Of a DNA stretch of 64,000 bases, positions 18,579-27,697 are shown piece after piece. The DNA lies in the NCBI GenBank assembly GCA_016719885.1, contig JADJYF010000022.1:1-64000 (forward strand), written 5' to 3'. Source of the DNA: Pseudomonadota bacterium (GTDB taxonomy: Bacteria > Pseudomonadota > Gammaproteobacteria > Ga0077536). Both the position numbers and the translations under genes were made by a program. The first letter of the stretch is position 1, and every line of letters starts with the position of its first letter. The notes beneath the pieces are model-generated. The model made no database searches, had not been told where the DNA came from, and saw only the letters and a list, made by a program, of their open reading frames with translations.

Positions 18579-21500
18579 TTGCCAACATCATCGCGTGGTC
18601 CTTGCAGCGGCGCCTGCTGGTACTGCTGGCAAGCCTGGGCCTGGCGCTATGGGGCCTCGTGTCGCTGCGCGCGACACCGATAGACGCCTTGCCCGACCTG
18701 TCCGACGTGCAGGTGATCGTGCGCACCACCTGGGCCGGCCAGGCGCCGCAGATCGTCGAAGACCAGGTGACTTACCCACTCACCACCACCCTGCTGGCGG
18801 TGCCGGGCGCCAAGAGCGTGCGCGGTTATTCCGCGTTCGGCGATTCGTTCGTGTACGTGGTGTTCGCCGATGGCACCGATCTGTACTGGGCGCGGGCGCG
18901 CGTGCTGGAAACCCTCAACCAGCTGCAGGGTCGCTTGCCGGCGGGCGTGACGCCGGTGCTGGGGCCGGACGCGAGCGGCGTCGGCTGGATATTTCAATAC
19001 GCGCTGGTCGATCGCAGCGGCCGACATGATCTCTCGGAACTGCGTGCCGTGCAGGACTGGCTGCTGCGTTTCGAATTGAAGGCGCTGCCCGATGTGGCGG
19101 AGGTCGCGACCATCGGCGGCATGGTGCGCCAATACCAGGTCCAGCTCGATCCCGAGCGCATGCTGGCGCGCGGCATCGGCGTCGATACGGTGATGAGCGC
19201 GGTGCGTGCCGCCAACCAGGAAGCGGGCGGCGGCGTGGTCGAACTCGCCGAAGCCGAATACATGGTGCGCGCCAGCGGCTACCTGCGCACGCTCGCGGAC
19301 TTCGAAACCATACCGCTCGGCCTCGGCGCCAACGGCACGCCGTTGTTGCTGCGTGATGTCGCGCGCATCGCGCTCGGCCCCGAGCCGCGGCGCGGTATTG
19401 CCGAGCTCGACGGCGAAGGCGAAGCGGTTGGCGGCGTGGTGTTGCTGCGCGCTGGTCGCAACGCCAGCACCACCATCGCCGCGGTCAAGCGACGCCTCGC
19501 CGAACTCGCTCCCAGCCTGCCGGACGGCGTCGAGGTCGTGACGGTCTACGATCGCTCGCAACTCATCGAACGCGCCATCGACAACCTCAAGAACAAGCTC
19601 GGCGAGGAGCTGCTGGTGGTGGCGTTGGTGACCTGGCTGTTCCTCATGCACCTGCGCTCGGCGCTGGTCGCCATCGTCACCCTGCCGCTTGGTGTGCTGT
19701 GCGCCTTCGTCATCATGCAAAGCCGTGGCATCAACGCCAACATCATGTCGCTGGGCGGGATCGCGATCGCGATCGGCGCGATGGTCGATGCCGCCATCGT
19801 GATGGTGGAAAACGCCCATCGCCGTCTCGAACTGTGGCAGGACGCCCATCCCGGGCAGACGCTGGCCGCCCCTGCGCGCGTGCAACTGGTGGGCGAGGCG
19901 GCCATCGAAGTCGGGCCGGCCCTGTTCTGGAGCCTGCTCATCATCACCTTGTCGTTCACGCCGGTGTTCGCCCTCGAAGCGCAGGAAGGACGCTTGTTCG
20001 GACCGCTGGCGTTCACCAAGACCTATGCGATGGCGGCGGCGGCCGGCCTGTCGGTGACCCTGGTGCCGGTGCTGATGAGTTTCGCCATGGGCGGGCACAT
20101 CACGCGCGAAGCGCGCAATCCGCTCAACCGTTTCCTGATCGCGCTCTACCTGCCGCTCTTGAACGCCGTGCTGCGTTGGCCGCGCGCCACCTTGCTGGTG
20201 GCGGCGCTGGCGCTGGCGAGCTGCATCCATCCGCTGCGCCAGCTCGGCGCCGAGTTCATGCCGGCGCTGGACGAAGGCGACCTGCTCTACATGCCGACCA
20301 CCTTGCCCGGCCTGTCGCCGGCCGCGGCCAGCGCTCTCCTGCAGCGTACCGACCGTATGATCGCGGCCGTGCCGGAAGTCGAACACGTGTTCGGCAAGGC
20401 CGGTCGCGCCGAGACCGCGACCGATCCGGCGCCGCTCGAAATGTTCGAAACCAACATCAAGTTGAAGCCGCGTGACGAGTGGCGCGCCGGCATGACGCCC
20501 GAGAAATTGATGGCCGAACTCGACCAGGCGGTGCAGGTGCCGGGCCTCGCCAACCTGTGGGCGGCGCCGATCCGCACGCGCATCGACATGCTGGCTACCG
20601 GCATCAAGAGTCCCATCGGCGTGAAAGTGGCGGCCGCTTCGCTGGACGCCATCGATCGCGCCAGCACGGCGGTCGCCAAGGTCGCGCAAAGCGTGCCGGG
20701 CGTGAGCTCGGCGGTGGCCGAGCGCGCCACCGGCGGGCGCTACATCGACGTGCGCATCCGGCGCATGGATGCCGCGCGTTACGGCATGAGCGTCGCCGAC
20801 GTGCAGCGCCTGGTCAGCAACCTCATCGGCGGCGAGAACATCGGCGAAGTGATCGACGGCCGCGCGCGCTACCCGATCAACCTGCGCTATCCGCGCGAGC
20901 TGCGCGACTCCGTGACGGCGCTGCGCGAACTGCCGTTCAGCGCGCCCGGCGGTCAGCGCCTGACCCTCGCCAGCGTCGCGGATGTGCTCATCAGCAGTGG
21001 GCCACCGGCCATCAAGAGCGAGAATGCGCGGCCGTCGGGCTGGGTGTATATCGACGCGCATGGCCGCGACCTGGTGAGCGTGGTGCACGACATCCAGCGC
21101 GCGGTCGCGCGCGAGGTCGAACTCGAGGACGGCGTGACCTTGAGCTATGCCGGACAGTTCGAATTCTTCGAACGCGCCCGCGAACGCCTGACGCTGGTGG
21201 TGCCGGCCGCGCTGGTCATCATCCTCATGCTGCTCTACCTCATCTTCACGCGTTTCGACGAGGCCCTGCTGATCATGGTGACTTTGCCCTGCGCGCTGGT
21301 CGGCGGCATCTGGTACCTGTACCTGCTCGGCTATCACTTCTCCATCGCGACCGCCATCGGCTGTATCGCGCTGGCCGGTGTCGCCGCCGAGTTCGGCGTG
21401 GTGATGCTGCTGTACATCAAGCACGCGCTTGAGGCCCATGGCGGGCGGCGCGACGAGGCCACGGTGCTGGCGGCGGTGCGTGAAGGCGCGGTGTTGCGGG

Positions 21501-21694
21501 TGCGGCCCAAGGCCATGACCGTGGCGGTGATCGTGGCCGGCCTGGTGCCGATCATGATGGGCCACGGCAGCGGTTCGGAGATCATGAGCCGCATCGCCGC
21601 GCCGATGGTGGGTGGCATGCTGAGCGCGCCGCTGTTGTCCTTGTTCGTGCTGCCGGCGGCCTACCTGTTGCTACGGCGAGTCAAAGATCTGTAG
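18575..21694 (+). CDS. cusA: Heavy-metal efflux RND pump (CusA type)
   Basis: This is a full-length RND transporter (1,039 residues) with 12 membrane spans and two large periplasmic loops. CusA marks seen include IDALPDLSDVQVIVRTTWAGQAPQIVEDQVTYPL near 30-63, GAMVDAAIVMVENAH near 400 with the proton-relay Asp, and IRTRIDMLATGIKSPIGVKV near 667, in which the Met is a copper-binding position in E. coli CusA. GVAAEFGVVMLLYIKHAL near 935 carries the relay Glu, and RPKAMTVAVIVAGLVPIMMGHG near 978 carries the Lys. ATGA overlaps the adaptor stop. The pump uses proton influx to expel Cu(I)/Ag(I). Its last 24 bases overlap the convergent phosphoesterase gene. The stop TAG sits in TGTAGGTCCGA, reminiscent of the first half of the local REP repeats. 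Confidence 0.92.
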   Translation: MIANIIAWSLQRRLLVLLASLGLALWGLVSLRATPIDALPDLSDVQVIVRTTWAGQAPQIVEDQVTYPLTTTLLAVPGAKSVRGYSAFGDSFVYVVFADGTDLYWARARVLETLNQLQGRLPAGVTPVLGPDASGVGWIFQYALVDRSGRHDLSELRAVQDWLLRFELKALPDVAEVATIGGMVRQYQVQLDPERMLARGIGVDTVMSAVRAANQEAGGGVVELAEAEYMVRASGYLRTLADFETIPLGLGANGTPLLLRDVARIALGPEPRRGIAELDGEGEAVGGVVLLRAGRNASTTIAAVKRRLAELAPSLPDGVEVVTVYDRSQLIERAIDNLKNKLGEELLVVALVTWLFLMHLRSALVAIVTLPLGVLCAFVIMQSRGINANIMSLGGIAIAIGAMVDAAIVMVENAHRRLELWQDAHPGQTLAAPARVQLVGEAAIEVGPALFWSLLIITLSFTPVFALEAQEGRLFGPLAFTKTYAMAAAAGLSVTLVPVLMSFAMGGHITREARNPLNRFLIALYLPLLNAVLRWPRATLLVAALALASCIHPLRQLGAEFMPALDEGDLLYMPTTLPGLSPAAASALLQRTDRMIAAVPEVEHVFGKAGRAETATDPAPLEMFETNIKLKPRDEWRAGMTPEKLMAELDQAVQVPGLANLWAAPIRTRIDMLATGIKSPIGVKVAAASLDAIDRASTAVAKVAQSVPGVSSAVAERATGGRYIDVRIRRMDAARYGMSVADVQRLVSNLIGGENIGEVIDGRARYPINLRYPRELRDSVTALRELPFSAPGGQRLTLASVADVLISSGPPAIKSENARPSGWVYIDAHGRDLVSVVHDIQRAVAREVELEDGVTLSYAGQFEFFERARERLTLVVPAALVIILMLLYLIFTRFDEALLIMVTLPCALVGGIWYLYLLGYHFSIATAIGCIALAGVAAEFGVVMLLYIKHALEAHGGRRDEATVLAAVREGAVLRVRPKAMTVAVIVAGLVPIMMGHGSGSEIMSRIAAPMVGGMLSAPLLSLFVLPAAYLLLRRVKDL

Positions 21695-23332
21695 GTCCGA
21701 TTTCTTCTGTTTGGGCGGCGGCTGGCGCTCGCGCGCCCGCTTGCCGTCGGCCGTGCGCTTGTCGTGCGCCGTGCGCTTGTCGGCCTTCTTCTTCTTGTTC
21801 TTCTTCTTGGATGGCGCGGTGTCGATATCGAGCGCGGCGGTGAGATCGCCGACCGCGGCGCGTACGCCGGGCAGCGGCGCGAGGTTGTAGCGGCGCGTGA
21901 TGAGCTTGGCGATGGAGGTGGTGTCGTACACCGTGCTGTCGACGTAATGCTTGCGCGCGAAGGGCGAGACGATGATGGCGGGGATGCGTGTGCCGGGCCC
22001 GAAGCGGTCGCCCTGTGGCGGCGCCACGTGGTCCCACAGGCCGCCGTTCTCGTCGTAGGTGATGATGATGAGCGTCGACGGCCACAGCGTGCTGGCCTGG
22101 ATGCGTCGCACCACCTCGGCGATGTGCTTGTCGCCGGACTCGATGTCGGTATAGCCGGGATGCTGGTTCAGTCTGCCGCTCGGCTTGTAGAAGCTCACTT
22201 CCTCGAGCGCGCCGTAGTCGATGGCCTCGAAGAATTCCTCGGCGTCCTTCAGGTGCGCGAGGCGCTCGGCGGTGCCGGGTGCGTATTTCGCGAAATAATT
22301 GAACGGCTGGTGATGCGCTTGGAAATTGGCGGCGCCGTTGTCGCTCTTGTAGATCACGCTGCGCGCGCCCGGCGCATGCACGGCATCGGCCTGCGCATCG
22401 CGCCATGCGCCGGCATACCAGGCCCAGGTCACGCTGCGCGCGCTCAAGGTGTCGCCGATGGTGGTGGCGGTTTGCGGCGGCAGCGGGTGGCCGGCCGGAT
22501 CGGCGCGACTCGGGTCGCTGGCGAGCGGCGCGATGCCGCTCGGTTGAAACGGCGGCTGCACGGTGTTGACCGCGTAGCCGTCGGGTGTCACGGCGCGATC
22601 GGCGACGTAAAGCGGCGGCCCATCGACGGCGCGCGCCGGTGAATCGGCGCTGCGTCGCAGACGCCCTTGTTCGTCGAGTTCGGCACGCAGTTCCGGCGGC
22701 GCGTCCTTGTACTCGGGCGTGCACGCGCAGACCAGCCAGAAGTGGTTGAGAAAGGAGCCGCCGAAAGCGCCCATGAAGAAGTGATCGGCGAGCGTGTATT
22801 CCTGCGCGAGCTTCCACAGTTCGAGGCTCGCGCCGTTGTAGTGACCCATGCTCAAGGCGCCGGCATCGGACACCGCCGCGAACTGGTCGAGCCTGCCGCC
22901 GTTGATCTGCTCGATGTGCTGGTAGTAGCGGTGCACGAGATCGCGGCTCGGTACGTCGAGGCCGAGCTTGGCGCCGGCGGGATCGTCGATGGCGAACGGC
23001 CGGTTGGGCAATTGCGCCGGGAAGCGCGTATCGGCGCGCGGCGCGGCGCCGTGCGCGGCGGGGCTTTGCCACACCGGCGGCAGGAAGGGCAGCAGCGCGC
23101 CATTGCGATCGCGCTGCTCGTATTGCTCGGGCTTGGCGTTGGCGATGCCGTCGGCGCCCGGGAACAGGCCGTACAGGTTGTCGAAGCTGCGATTCTCGGC
23201 GTAGATCACCACGATGTGCTGGATGCTGTTCAGGCCCGGCGCGCGCGGCTTGTCGGCGGCGCCGACCTCGACCACGCCCAGCGCCATGGCGAGCGCCACC
23301 AGGAGAGCAAGCGGCTTGGTGATTGGGAACAT
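21671..23332 (-). CDS. Secreted phosphoesterase (AcpA acid phosphatase / phospholipase C superfamily)
   Basis: This 553-residue exported enzyme has a signal peptide (residues 1-25, ending VEVGAA) and an alkaline-phosphatase-like superfamily core. IQHIVVIYAENRSFDNLYGLFPGADG near 37-62 supplies the metal ligands and nucleophile region, DHFFMGAFGGSFLNHFWLVCA near 180, and IIITYDENGGLWDHVAPP near 415 carries the late Asp/His ligands. It should hydrolyse phosphate esters outside the cytoplasm. The C-terminal ~50 residues are a Lys/Arg-rich tail (KKKNKKKKADKR) unusual for the family; it may bind nucleic acid or the envelope, or be disordered. Its 3' end runs 24 bases into the convergent cusA. Confidence 0.88.
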   Translation of the reverse strand: MFPITKPLALLVALAMALGVVEVGAADKPRAPGLNSIQHIVVIYAENRSFDNLYGLFPGADGIANAKPEQYEQRDRNGALLPFLPPVWQSPAAHGAAPRADTRFPAQLPNRPFAIDDPAGAKLGLDVPSRDLVHRYYQHIEQINGGRLDQFAAVSDAGALSMGHYNGASLELWKLAQEYTLADHFFMGAFGGSFLNHFWLVCACTPEYKDAPPELRAELDEQGRLRRSADSPARAVDGPPLYVADRAVTPDGYAVNTVQPPFQPSGIAPLASDPSRADPAGHPLPPQTATTIGDTLSARSVTWAWYAGAWRDAQADAVHAPGARSVIYKSDNGAANFQAHHQPFNYFAKYAPGTAERLAHLKDAEEFFEAIDYGALEEVSFYKPSGRLNQHPGYTDIESGDKHIAEVVRRIQASTLWPSTLIIITYDENGGLWDHVAPPQGDRFGPGTRIPAIIVSPFARKHYVDSTVYDTTSIAKLITRRYNLAPLPGVRAAVGDLTAALDIDTAPSKKKNKKKKADKRTAHDKRTADGKRARERQPPPKQKKSDLQIFDSP

Positions 23333-23490
23333 GAAATCGACAGTCCTCGGGCGCGGGGCGGAGTATAGACCGGGCGTCGCGCGCCGCGCCGCACCGACAG
23401 TGCATTACCCGATGCGGGGCGGTGCGTGGCGGGCATAGCCGCTATACTCCCGGCCCCCTTCGTGAATCGTTAACGCCAGGCAGCCGCGCC
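23333..23490. promoter_or_regulatory. Divergent promoter region with two TATACT boxes
   Basis: The 158-base gap between divergent genes holds TATACT on the plus strand (23443-23448) and on the minus strand (complement of 23362-23367), each a good -10 candidate for the gene it faces. No clear -35 or operator is evident. The assignment is by eye. Confidence 0.4.
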
Positions 23491-25233
23491 ATGAATCTCG
23501 TCATCGAAAAGAATCTCAGCGTCGCGATGCGCGACGGCGTGAGCCTCGCCACCGATGTGTATCGTCCGGCCGGCGACGGCGCGTGGCCGGTGGTGATGCT
23601 GCGCCTGCCCTACAACAAGGAGAACCCGGTGCTGCTGTTCCTGGCCGGCGACATCCTGCGCGTGGCGCAGGCCGGCTACGCGGTGGTGGTGCAGGACTGT
23701 CGTGGCACCTTCGCTTCGGGCGGCGCATTCGATCCCTACTTCCAGGAAGCCGAGGATGGCGCCGACGCCATCGCCTGGGCCGCGGCCCAGCCCTGGTGCA
23801 GCGGCGCGGTGGGCACCATGGGCGCTTCCTATTACGGCGCCACGCAGTGGCTGGCGGCTGGCCAGGCGCCGCCGGCGCTGCGTGCCATGGCGCCCTTCAT
23901 CACCACCGACCAGTACTACGACCGCTGGACCTACCAGGGCGGCGCGTTTCAACTGGGCTTCATGCTGCAGTGGTGCGCCTCGACCTTCGCGCTCGGCGAA
24001 ACGGTGAGGCGTCTCGGCCAGGGCCGTGCCGGGCTCGCCGAACTCGGCGCCGCGATTGCCGGCGGCGACGGCGTGGCCGCGGCCTACGAGCACCTGCCGC
24101 TCAACAGCGTGCCGGGGCTTGCCGATCTCGCGCCCTACTATTTAGACTGGCTGGCGCACCCGGGCTACGACGACTACTGGCGTGGCGCCGCGCCGTGCGA
24201 GCAGTACGAGAACATCACCGCGCCGGCGCTCAACTTCGGCGGCTGGTACGACCTCTTCCTCGGCGGCACGCTCGCCAACTACACCGGCATGAAGGCGCGC
24301 GGCGGCAGTGAAGCGGCGCGCACCCGGCAGCGCCTCGTGATCGGCCCGTGGGTGCACGGCTACAACGGCGGCGTCTATCCCGAGCGCAACTTCGGCCTGA
24401 TGGCGATGGACGCCGTGGCCGACGTCACCGCCATGCAGATCCGCTGGTTCGATCACTGGCTGAAGGGCGAGGCCAATGGCGTGCCCGACGACAAGCCGGT
24501 CAAGCTCTTCATCATGGGCCTCGATGCCTGGCGCGAGGAGGCCGACTGGCCCTTGCCCGACACCCGCTTCGAGAAGTGGTACCTGCACAGCGGCGGCCGC
24601 GCCAATACCGCGGCCGGCGATGGTGAACTCTCGCCGCAGGCGCCGCGCGCTGAAACGCCCGATACCTATCTCTACGATCCGCGCGACCCGGTACGCACCT
24701 GCGGCGGCGCGACCTTCCTGCCCGGCCTCTTCATCGCCGCCAATGCCGGGCCGCGCGATCAGCGCGCCGTCGAAAGCCGCGCCGACGTGCTGTGCTACAC
24801 CAGCGCCGTGCTCGCCGAGGACACCGAGCTCACCGGCCCGGTGAGCCTCACGCTGTACGTGAGCTCCTCGGCGCTCGACACCGATTTCACCGGCAAGCTG
24901 GTGGACGTCCATCCCGACGGCCGCGCCATGATCCTGACCGACGGCATCCTGCGCGCGCGCTATCGCGAGTCGCTGTCGGCGCCGAAGCTCATGCAGCCCG
25001 GCACGGTGTACGAACTCGTCATCGACATGGTCGCGACCGCCAACCTGTTTCGCGCCGGTCATCGCATCCGTCTGGAAGTGTCGAGCAGCAACTTCCCGCG
25101 TTTCGATCGCAACACCAACAGCGGTGGCGTGATCGCCGAGGAGAGCGCCGACGATTTCGTGGTGGCGACCAACCGCGTGTGGCATGACGAGCGCCATCCG
25201 TCGCATGTCGTGCTGCCCGTGATACGACGGTGA
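23491..25233 (+). CDS. CocE/NonD-family hydrolase (X-Pro dipeptidyl-peptidase S15 fold)
   Basis: This 580-residue alpha/beta hydrolase with a C-terminal jelly-roll belongs to the cocaine-esterase/alpha-amino-acid-ester-hydrolase family. The Ser nucleophile is in TMGASYYGATQW (S113), the FGGWYDLFLGGTLANY segment near 250 carries the Asp region, and the His is in VIGPWVHGYNGG near 290. The C-terminal domain includes LTGPVSLTLYVSSSALDTDFTGKLVDVHPDGRA and GHRIRLEVSSSNFPRFDRNTN, classic for the family. There is no signal peptide, so it is probably cytoplasmic. The frame is open upstream, but ATG 23491 starts the homologous region. Substrate (ester, amide or lactam) is undetermined. The EamA transporter follows 52 bases later. 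Confidence 0.9.
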   Translation: MNLVIEKNLSVAMRDGVSLATDVYRPAGDGAWPVVMLRLPYNKENPVLLFLAGDILRVAQAGYAVVVQDCRGTFASGGAFDPYFQEAEDGADAIAWAAAQPWCSGAVGTMGASYYGATQWLAAGQAPPALRAMAPFITTDQYYDRWTYQGGAFQLGFMLQWCASTFALGETVRRLGQGRAGLAELGAAIAGGDGVAAAYEHLPLNSVPGLADLAPYYLDWLAHPGYDDYWRGAAPCEQYENITAPALNFGGWYDLFLGGTLANYTGMKARGGSEAARTRQRLVIGPWVHGYNGGVYPERNFGLMAMDAVADVTAMQIRWFDHWLKGEANGVPDDKPVKLFIMGLDAWREEADWPLPDTRFEKWYLHSGGRANTAAGDGELSPQAPRAETPDTYLYDPRDPVRTCGGATFLPGLFIAANAGPRDQRAVESRADVLCYTSAVLAEDTELTGPVSLTLYVSSSALDTDFTGKLVDVHPDGRAMILTDGILRARYRESLSAPKLMQPGTVYELVIDMVATANLFRAGHRIRLEVSSSNFPRFDRNTNSGGVIAEESADDFVVATNRVWHDERHPSHVVLPVIRR

Positions 25234-25285
25234 GGGCGGCCAGGACGCACCTGCCCCGCGCTCGTCATGGGCGGGGAGGCAGGCC

Positions 25286-26212
25286 ATGAGCCGTGGTTTC
25301 ATGCCGGGTTTCATCGTCTCGCTCGTCGCGGTGATCTTCTGGGGCGTGCAGCTGCCGGTGGCGAAGGACGCCTTCGTCGCGGTCAACCCGTTTCACCTGA
25401 GCCTGTTCCGCTACTGCGTGGCGGTGGCCTGCCTGGTGCCCTTCCTGGTGGCGCGCGAAGGCTGGGCCGCCTTGTCCTACCGTGGCCTCGGCGGCCGCGC
25501 CATCGTGCTGGGCCTGGTCGGCATGTGCTTGTCGCCGATGGGCGCCTTCGTCGGCATGTCGCTGTCGAGCGCCGAACATTGCGTGGTGCTGGGCGCACTG
25601 CAGCCGACCATGGCGGTGCTGGCGATGTGGTTCATGAAACGCCAGCGTCCGGCCAATTTCACGCTGGTATGCATCGCGCTCGCGTTCGCCGGCGTGGTGC
25701 TGGTGGTGACCAACGGCAATCTCGAATTCATCAACTCGAGCTCGCAGCTGCTCGGCGATCTGATCATCCTGCTCGGCGCCGGCTGCTGGGTGATCTACAC
25801 CGCGGGCATCGGCCGCCTGACCGGCTGGAGCACCTGGCGCATCACGGTGTTGACCATGATCCCCGGCACGCTCGGCACCATGCTGCTGACTTCGGTGCTG
25901 GTGGCGGTCGGCCATATCCACGCACCGAGTGTCGCGGCCCTGCAGAGCGTGGCCTGGCAGCTCGCCTATCTCAGTCTCATCGGTGTGACGTTCTCGATGA
26001 TGGCGTGGAATTTCGGTTCGCGGCGCATCGGCGTGCTGAACTCCAGCCTGTTGATCAACTTCATGCCGGTGGTGACCTTCACCTGGCGCGCGCTGCACGG
26101 CCACGCCTTTCATCGCATCGAGCTGCTCGGCGCGGCGATGGTGGTGGGCGCGCTGATTGCCAACAACATGTTCCTGCGTCGCCAGTACCTGGCGAGGACG
26201 CAGGCCGATTGA
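25286..26212 (+). CDS. EamA/DMT-superfamily transporter
   Basis: The 308-residue integral membrane protein has ten hydrophobic segments arranged as two EamA repeats. The first begins GFIVSLVAVIFWGVQLPVAKDAFV, and the second begins near residue 155 at LLGDLIILLGAGCWVIYTAGIGRL. Members export amino acids, nucleosides, drugs or small metabolites. GGGGAGG lies 7-13 bases before the ATG. It lies 52 bases after the CocE-type hydrolase and may export a product of that enzyme. An inverted REP pair follows the stop codon, consistent with the end of a transcript. Confidence 0.85.
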   Translation: MSRGFMPGFIVSLVAVIFWGVQLPVAKDAFVAVNPFHLSLFRYCVAVACLVPFLVAREGWAALSYRGLGGRAIVLGLVGMCLSPMGAFVGMSLSSAEHCVVLGALQPTMAVLAMWFMKRQRPANFTLVCIALAFAGVVLVVTNGNLEFINSSSQLLGDLIILLGAGCWVIYTAGIGRLTGWSTWRITVLTMIPGTLGTMLLTSVLVAVGHIHAPSVAALQSVAWQLAYLSLIGVTFSMMAWNFGSRRIGVLNSSLLINFMPVVTFTWRALHGHAFHRIELLGAAMVVGALIANNMFLRRQYLARTQAD

Positions 26213-26236
26213 TGTCGGTGCAAAATGTGCAAGGTC

Positions 26237-26307
26237 GTCCGACTGAAGTCGGACCCACAATCGACCATGGCCGCACATTCTTGTGTGGGTCCGACTTCAG
26301 TCGGACA
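26237..26307. repeat. Inverted pair of family-B REP-like palindromes (GTCCGACT arm)
   Basis: A minus copy (26237-26259) and a plus copy (26284-26307) face each other with a 24-base spacer. Both use arms GTCCGACT/AGTCGGAC around TC with a TGTGG head. Compared with other family-B copies the arm has CG for AG, changed on both sides, so base pairing is kept. Confidence 0.9.
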
Positions 26308-26345
26308 TTGATTTGCGCGGCAAACAGTGCGAGAGGCTGAGCCCG

Positions 26346-27560
26346 ATGCACCACGCCACCCCCGAACAAGTCGGCCTGTGTTCCAAGCGTCTGTCGCGCA
26401 TCGGCCCATGGATGCGCGAATGGGTGGACAGCGGTCGCCTGCCCGGCATGGTGACGCTGGTCGCGCGGCGCGGGCGCGTGGCCTGGTTCGACAGCTACGG
26501 CCTGCGCGACGTCGCGGCCGGCGCGGCGATGGGCACCGACACCGTGTTCCGCATCTATTCCATGAGCAAGCCCTTGACCAGCGTCGCCATCATGATGCTC
26601 TACGAGGAGGGCCGCTTTCAGCTCGACGACCCCATCGCCAGGCACCTGCCGATGTTCGCCGACATGCGCGTGTTCAGCGGTGGCAATGCCGAGCATTACG
26701 AGACGGTGGCGGCCAACGGGCCCATCACCTTCAAGCAGCTGCTCACCCATACCTCGGGCCTCACCTACGGTTTCCTGGAAGCGACGCCGGTCGATGCGCT
26801 GTATCGCCAGCACGGCGTCGATTTCCAGGTGGCCGACAAGCCCTTGCTCGACATGATGGCGCCGCTGGCGGCGCTGCCGCTGCTCAATCATCCCGGCGCC
26901 GAATGGAACTACAGCGTCGCGACCGACGTGCTGGGCGCGCTGGTGGAAGTGCTGGCTGGCCAGCCCTTCGAGCAATTCATGCGCGAACGCATACTCGTGC
27001 CGCTCGCCATGCATGACACCGATTTCCATGTGCGTGAAGACAACCACGGCCGCTTCGCCGCCAACTACACGCGCAGCCGCGACGGCGGCCTGAAGCAGAT
27101 CGACAGCGCCACCGACAGCCGCTATCTCAAGCCGCGCACCTTGATCTCGGGCGGTGGCGGCCTGGTATCGACCGCCGCCGATTACTTCCGCTACTGCGCC
27201 TTCATGCGCAACCTGGGCGAACTGGACGGTGTGCGCCTGCTCGGCCGCAAGACCGTTGAATTCATGACGCGCAATCACCTGCGCGGTGACATGGCCGACA
27301 TGGGCCAGCCGCGCTTCAGCGAATCGACCTATAGCGGCATCGGCTTCGGGCTCGGGTTCTCGGTGATGCTCGATCCGGCCAAGGCCGAGATCATCGGTTC
27401 GCCCGGTGAATACGCCTGGGGCGGCGCCGCCAGCACCGCGTTCTGGGTCGATCCGGTCGAAGACATGACGGTGATCCTGCTCACCCAGTTGCTGCCGTCA
27501 TCGACCTATCCGCTGCGTCGCCAGCTGCGCGTGCTCACCTACCAGGCCATCGTCGACTGA
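26346..27560 (+). CDS. Serine hydrolase, class C beta-lactamase/esterase fold
   Basis: The 404-residue protein belongs to the penicillin-binding-protein-like serine hydrolases (EstB/LpqK type). The SxxK motif is S72-M-S-K75 in FRIYSMSKPLTSV, the second motif Tyr is in WNYSVATDVLGALVEV near 190, and FKQLLTHTSGLTYGF near 130 is typical. No signal peptide is seen. Most such enzymes hydrolyse esters rather than antibiotics. ATG 26346 is chosen because the frame upstream lies in a REP repeat (MWVRLQSD would be repeat-encoded). A paralogue lies at 56123-57307. Confidence 0.88.
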   Translation: MHHATPEQVGLCSKRLSRIGPWMREWVDSGRLPGMVTLVARRGRVAWFDSYGLRDVAAGAAMGTDTVFRIYSMSKPLTSVAIMMLYEEGRFQLDDPIARHLPMFADMRVFSGGNAEHYETVAANGPITFKQLLTHTSGLTYGFLEATPVDALYRQHGVDFQVADKPLLDMMAPLAALPLLNHPGAEWNYSVATDVLGALVEVLAGQPFEQFMRERILVPLAMHDTDFHVREDNHGRFAANYTRSRDGGLKQIDSATDSRYLKPRTLISGGGGLVSTAADYFRYCAFMRNLGELDGVRLLGRKTVEFMTRNHLRGDMADMGQPRFSESTYSGIGFGLGFSVMLDPAKAEIIGSPGEYAWGGAASTAFWVDPVEDMTVILLTQLLPSSTYPLRRQLRVLTYQAIVD

Positions 27561-27697
27561 AGGCCAGCGGACGGCGGCGTGGCGACGGGCGCGCGACCGC
27601 CATTTGCAAAACAATGCCGCCTGCGGAGCCAAGCCCTTCTAAGCCCGGCCGCGAATTGCTACCGTCGGCGGGCCGTTGCCCTTGACAGCGAATCCCC

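Noticed and set aside
18647..21565. A 972-codon minus-strand frame opposite cusA, rich in His, Arg and Gln
   Set aside because: High GC and codon bias leave the antisense phase open. No domain is recognisable and the sense gene is a full RND pump.
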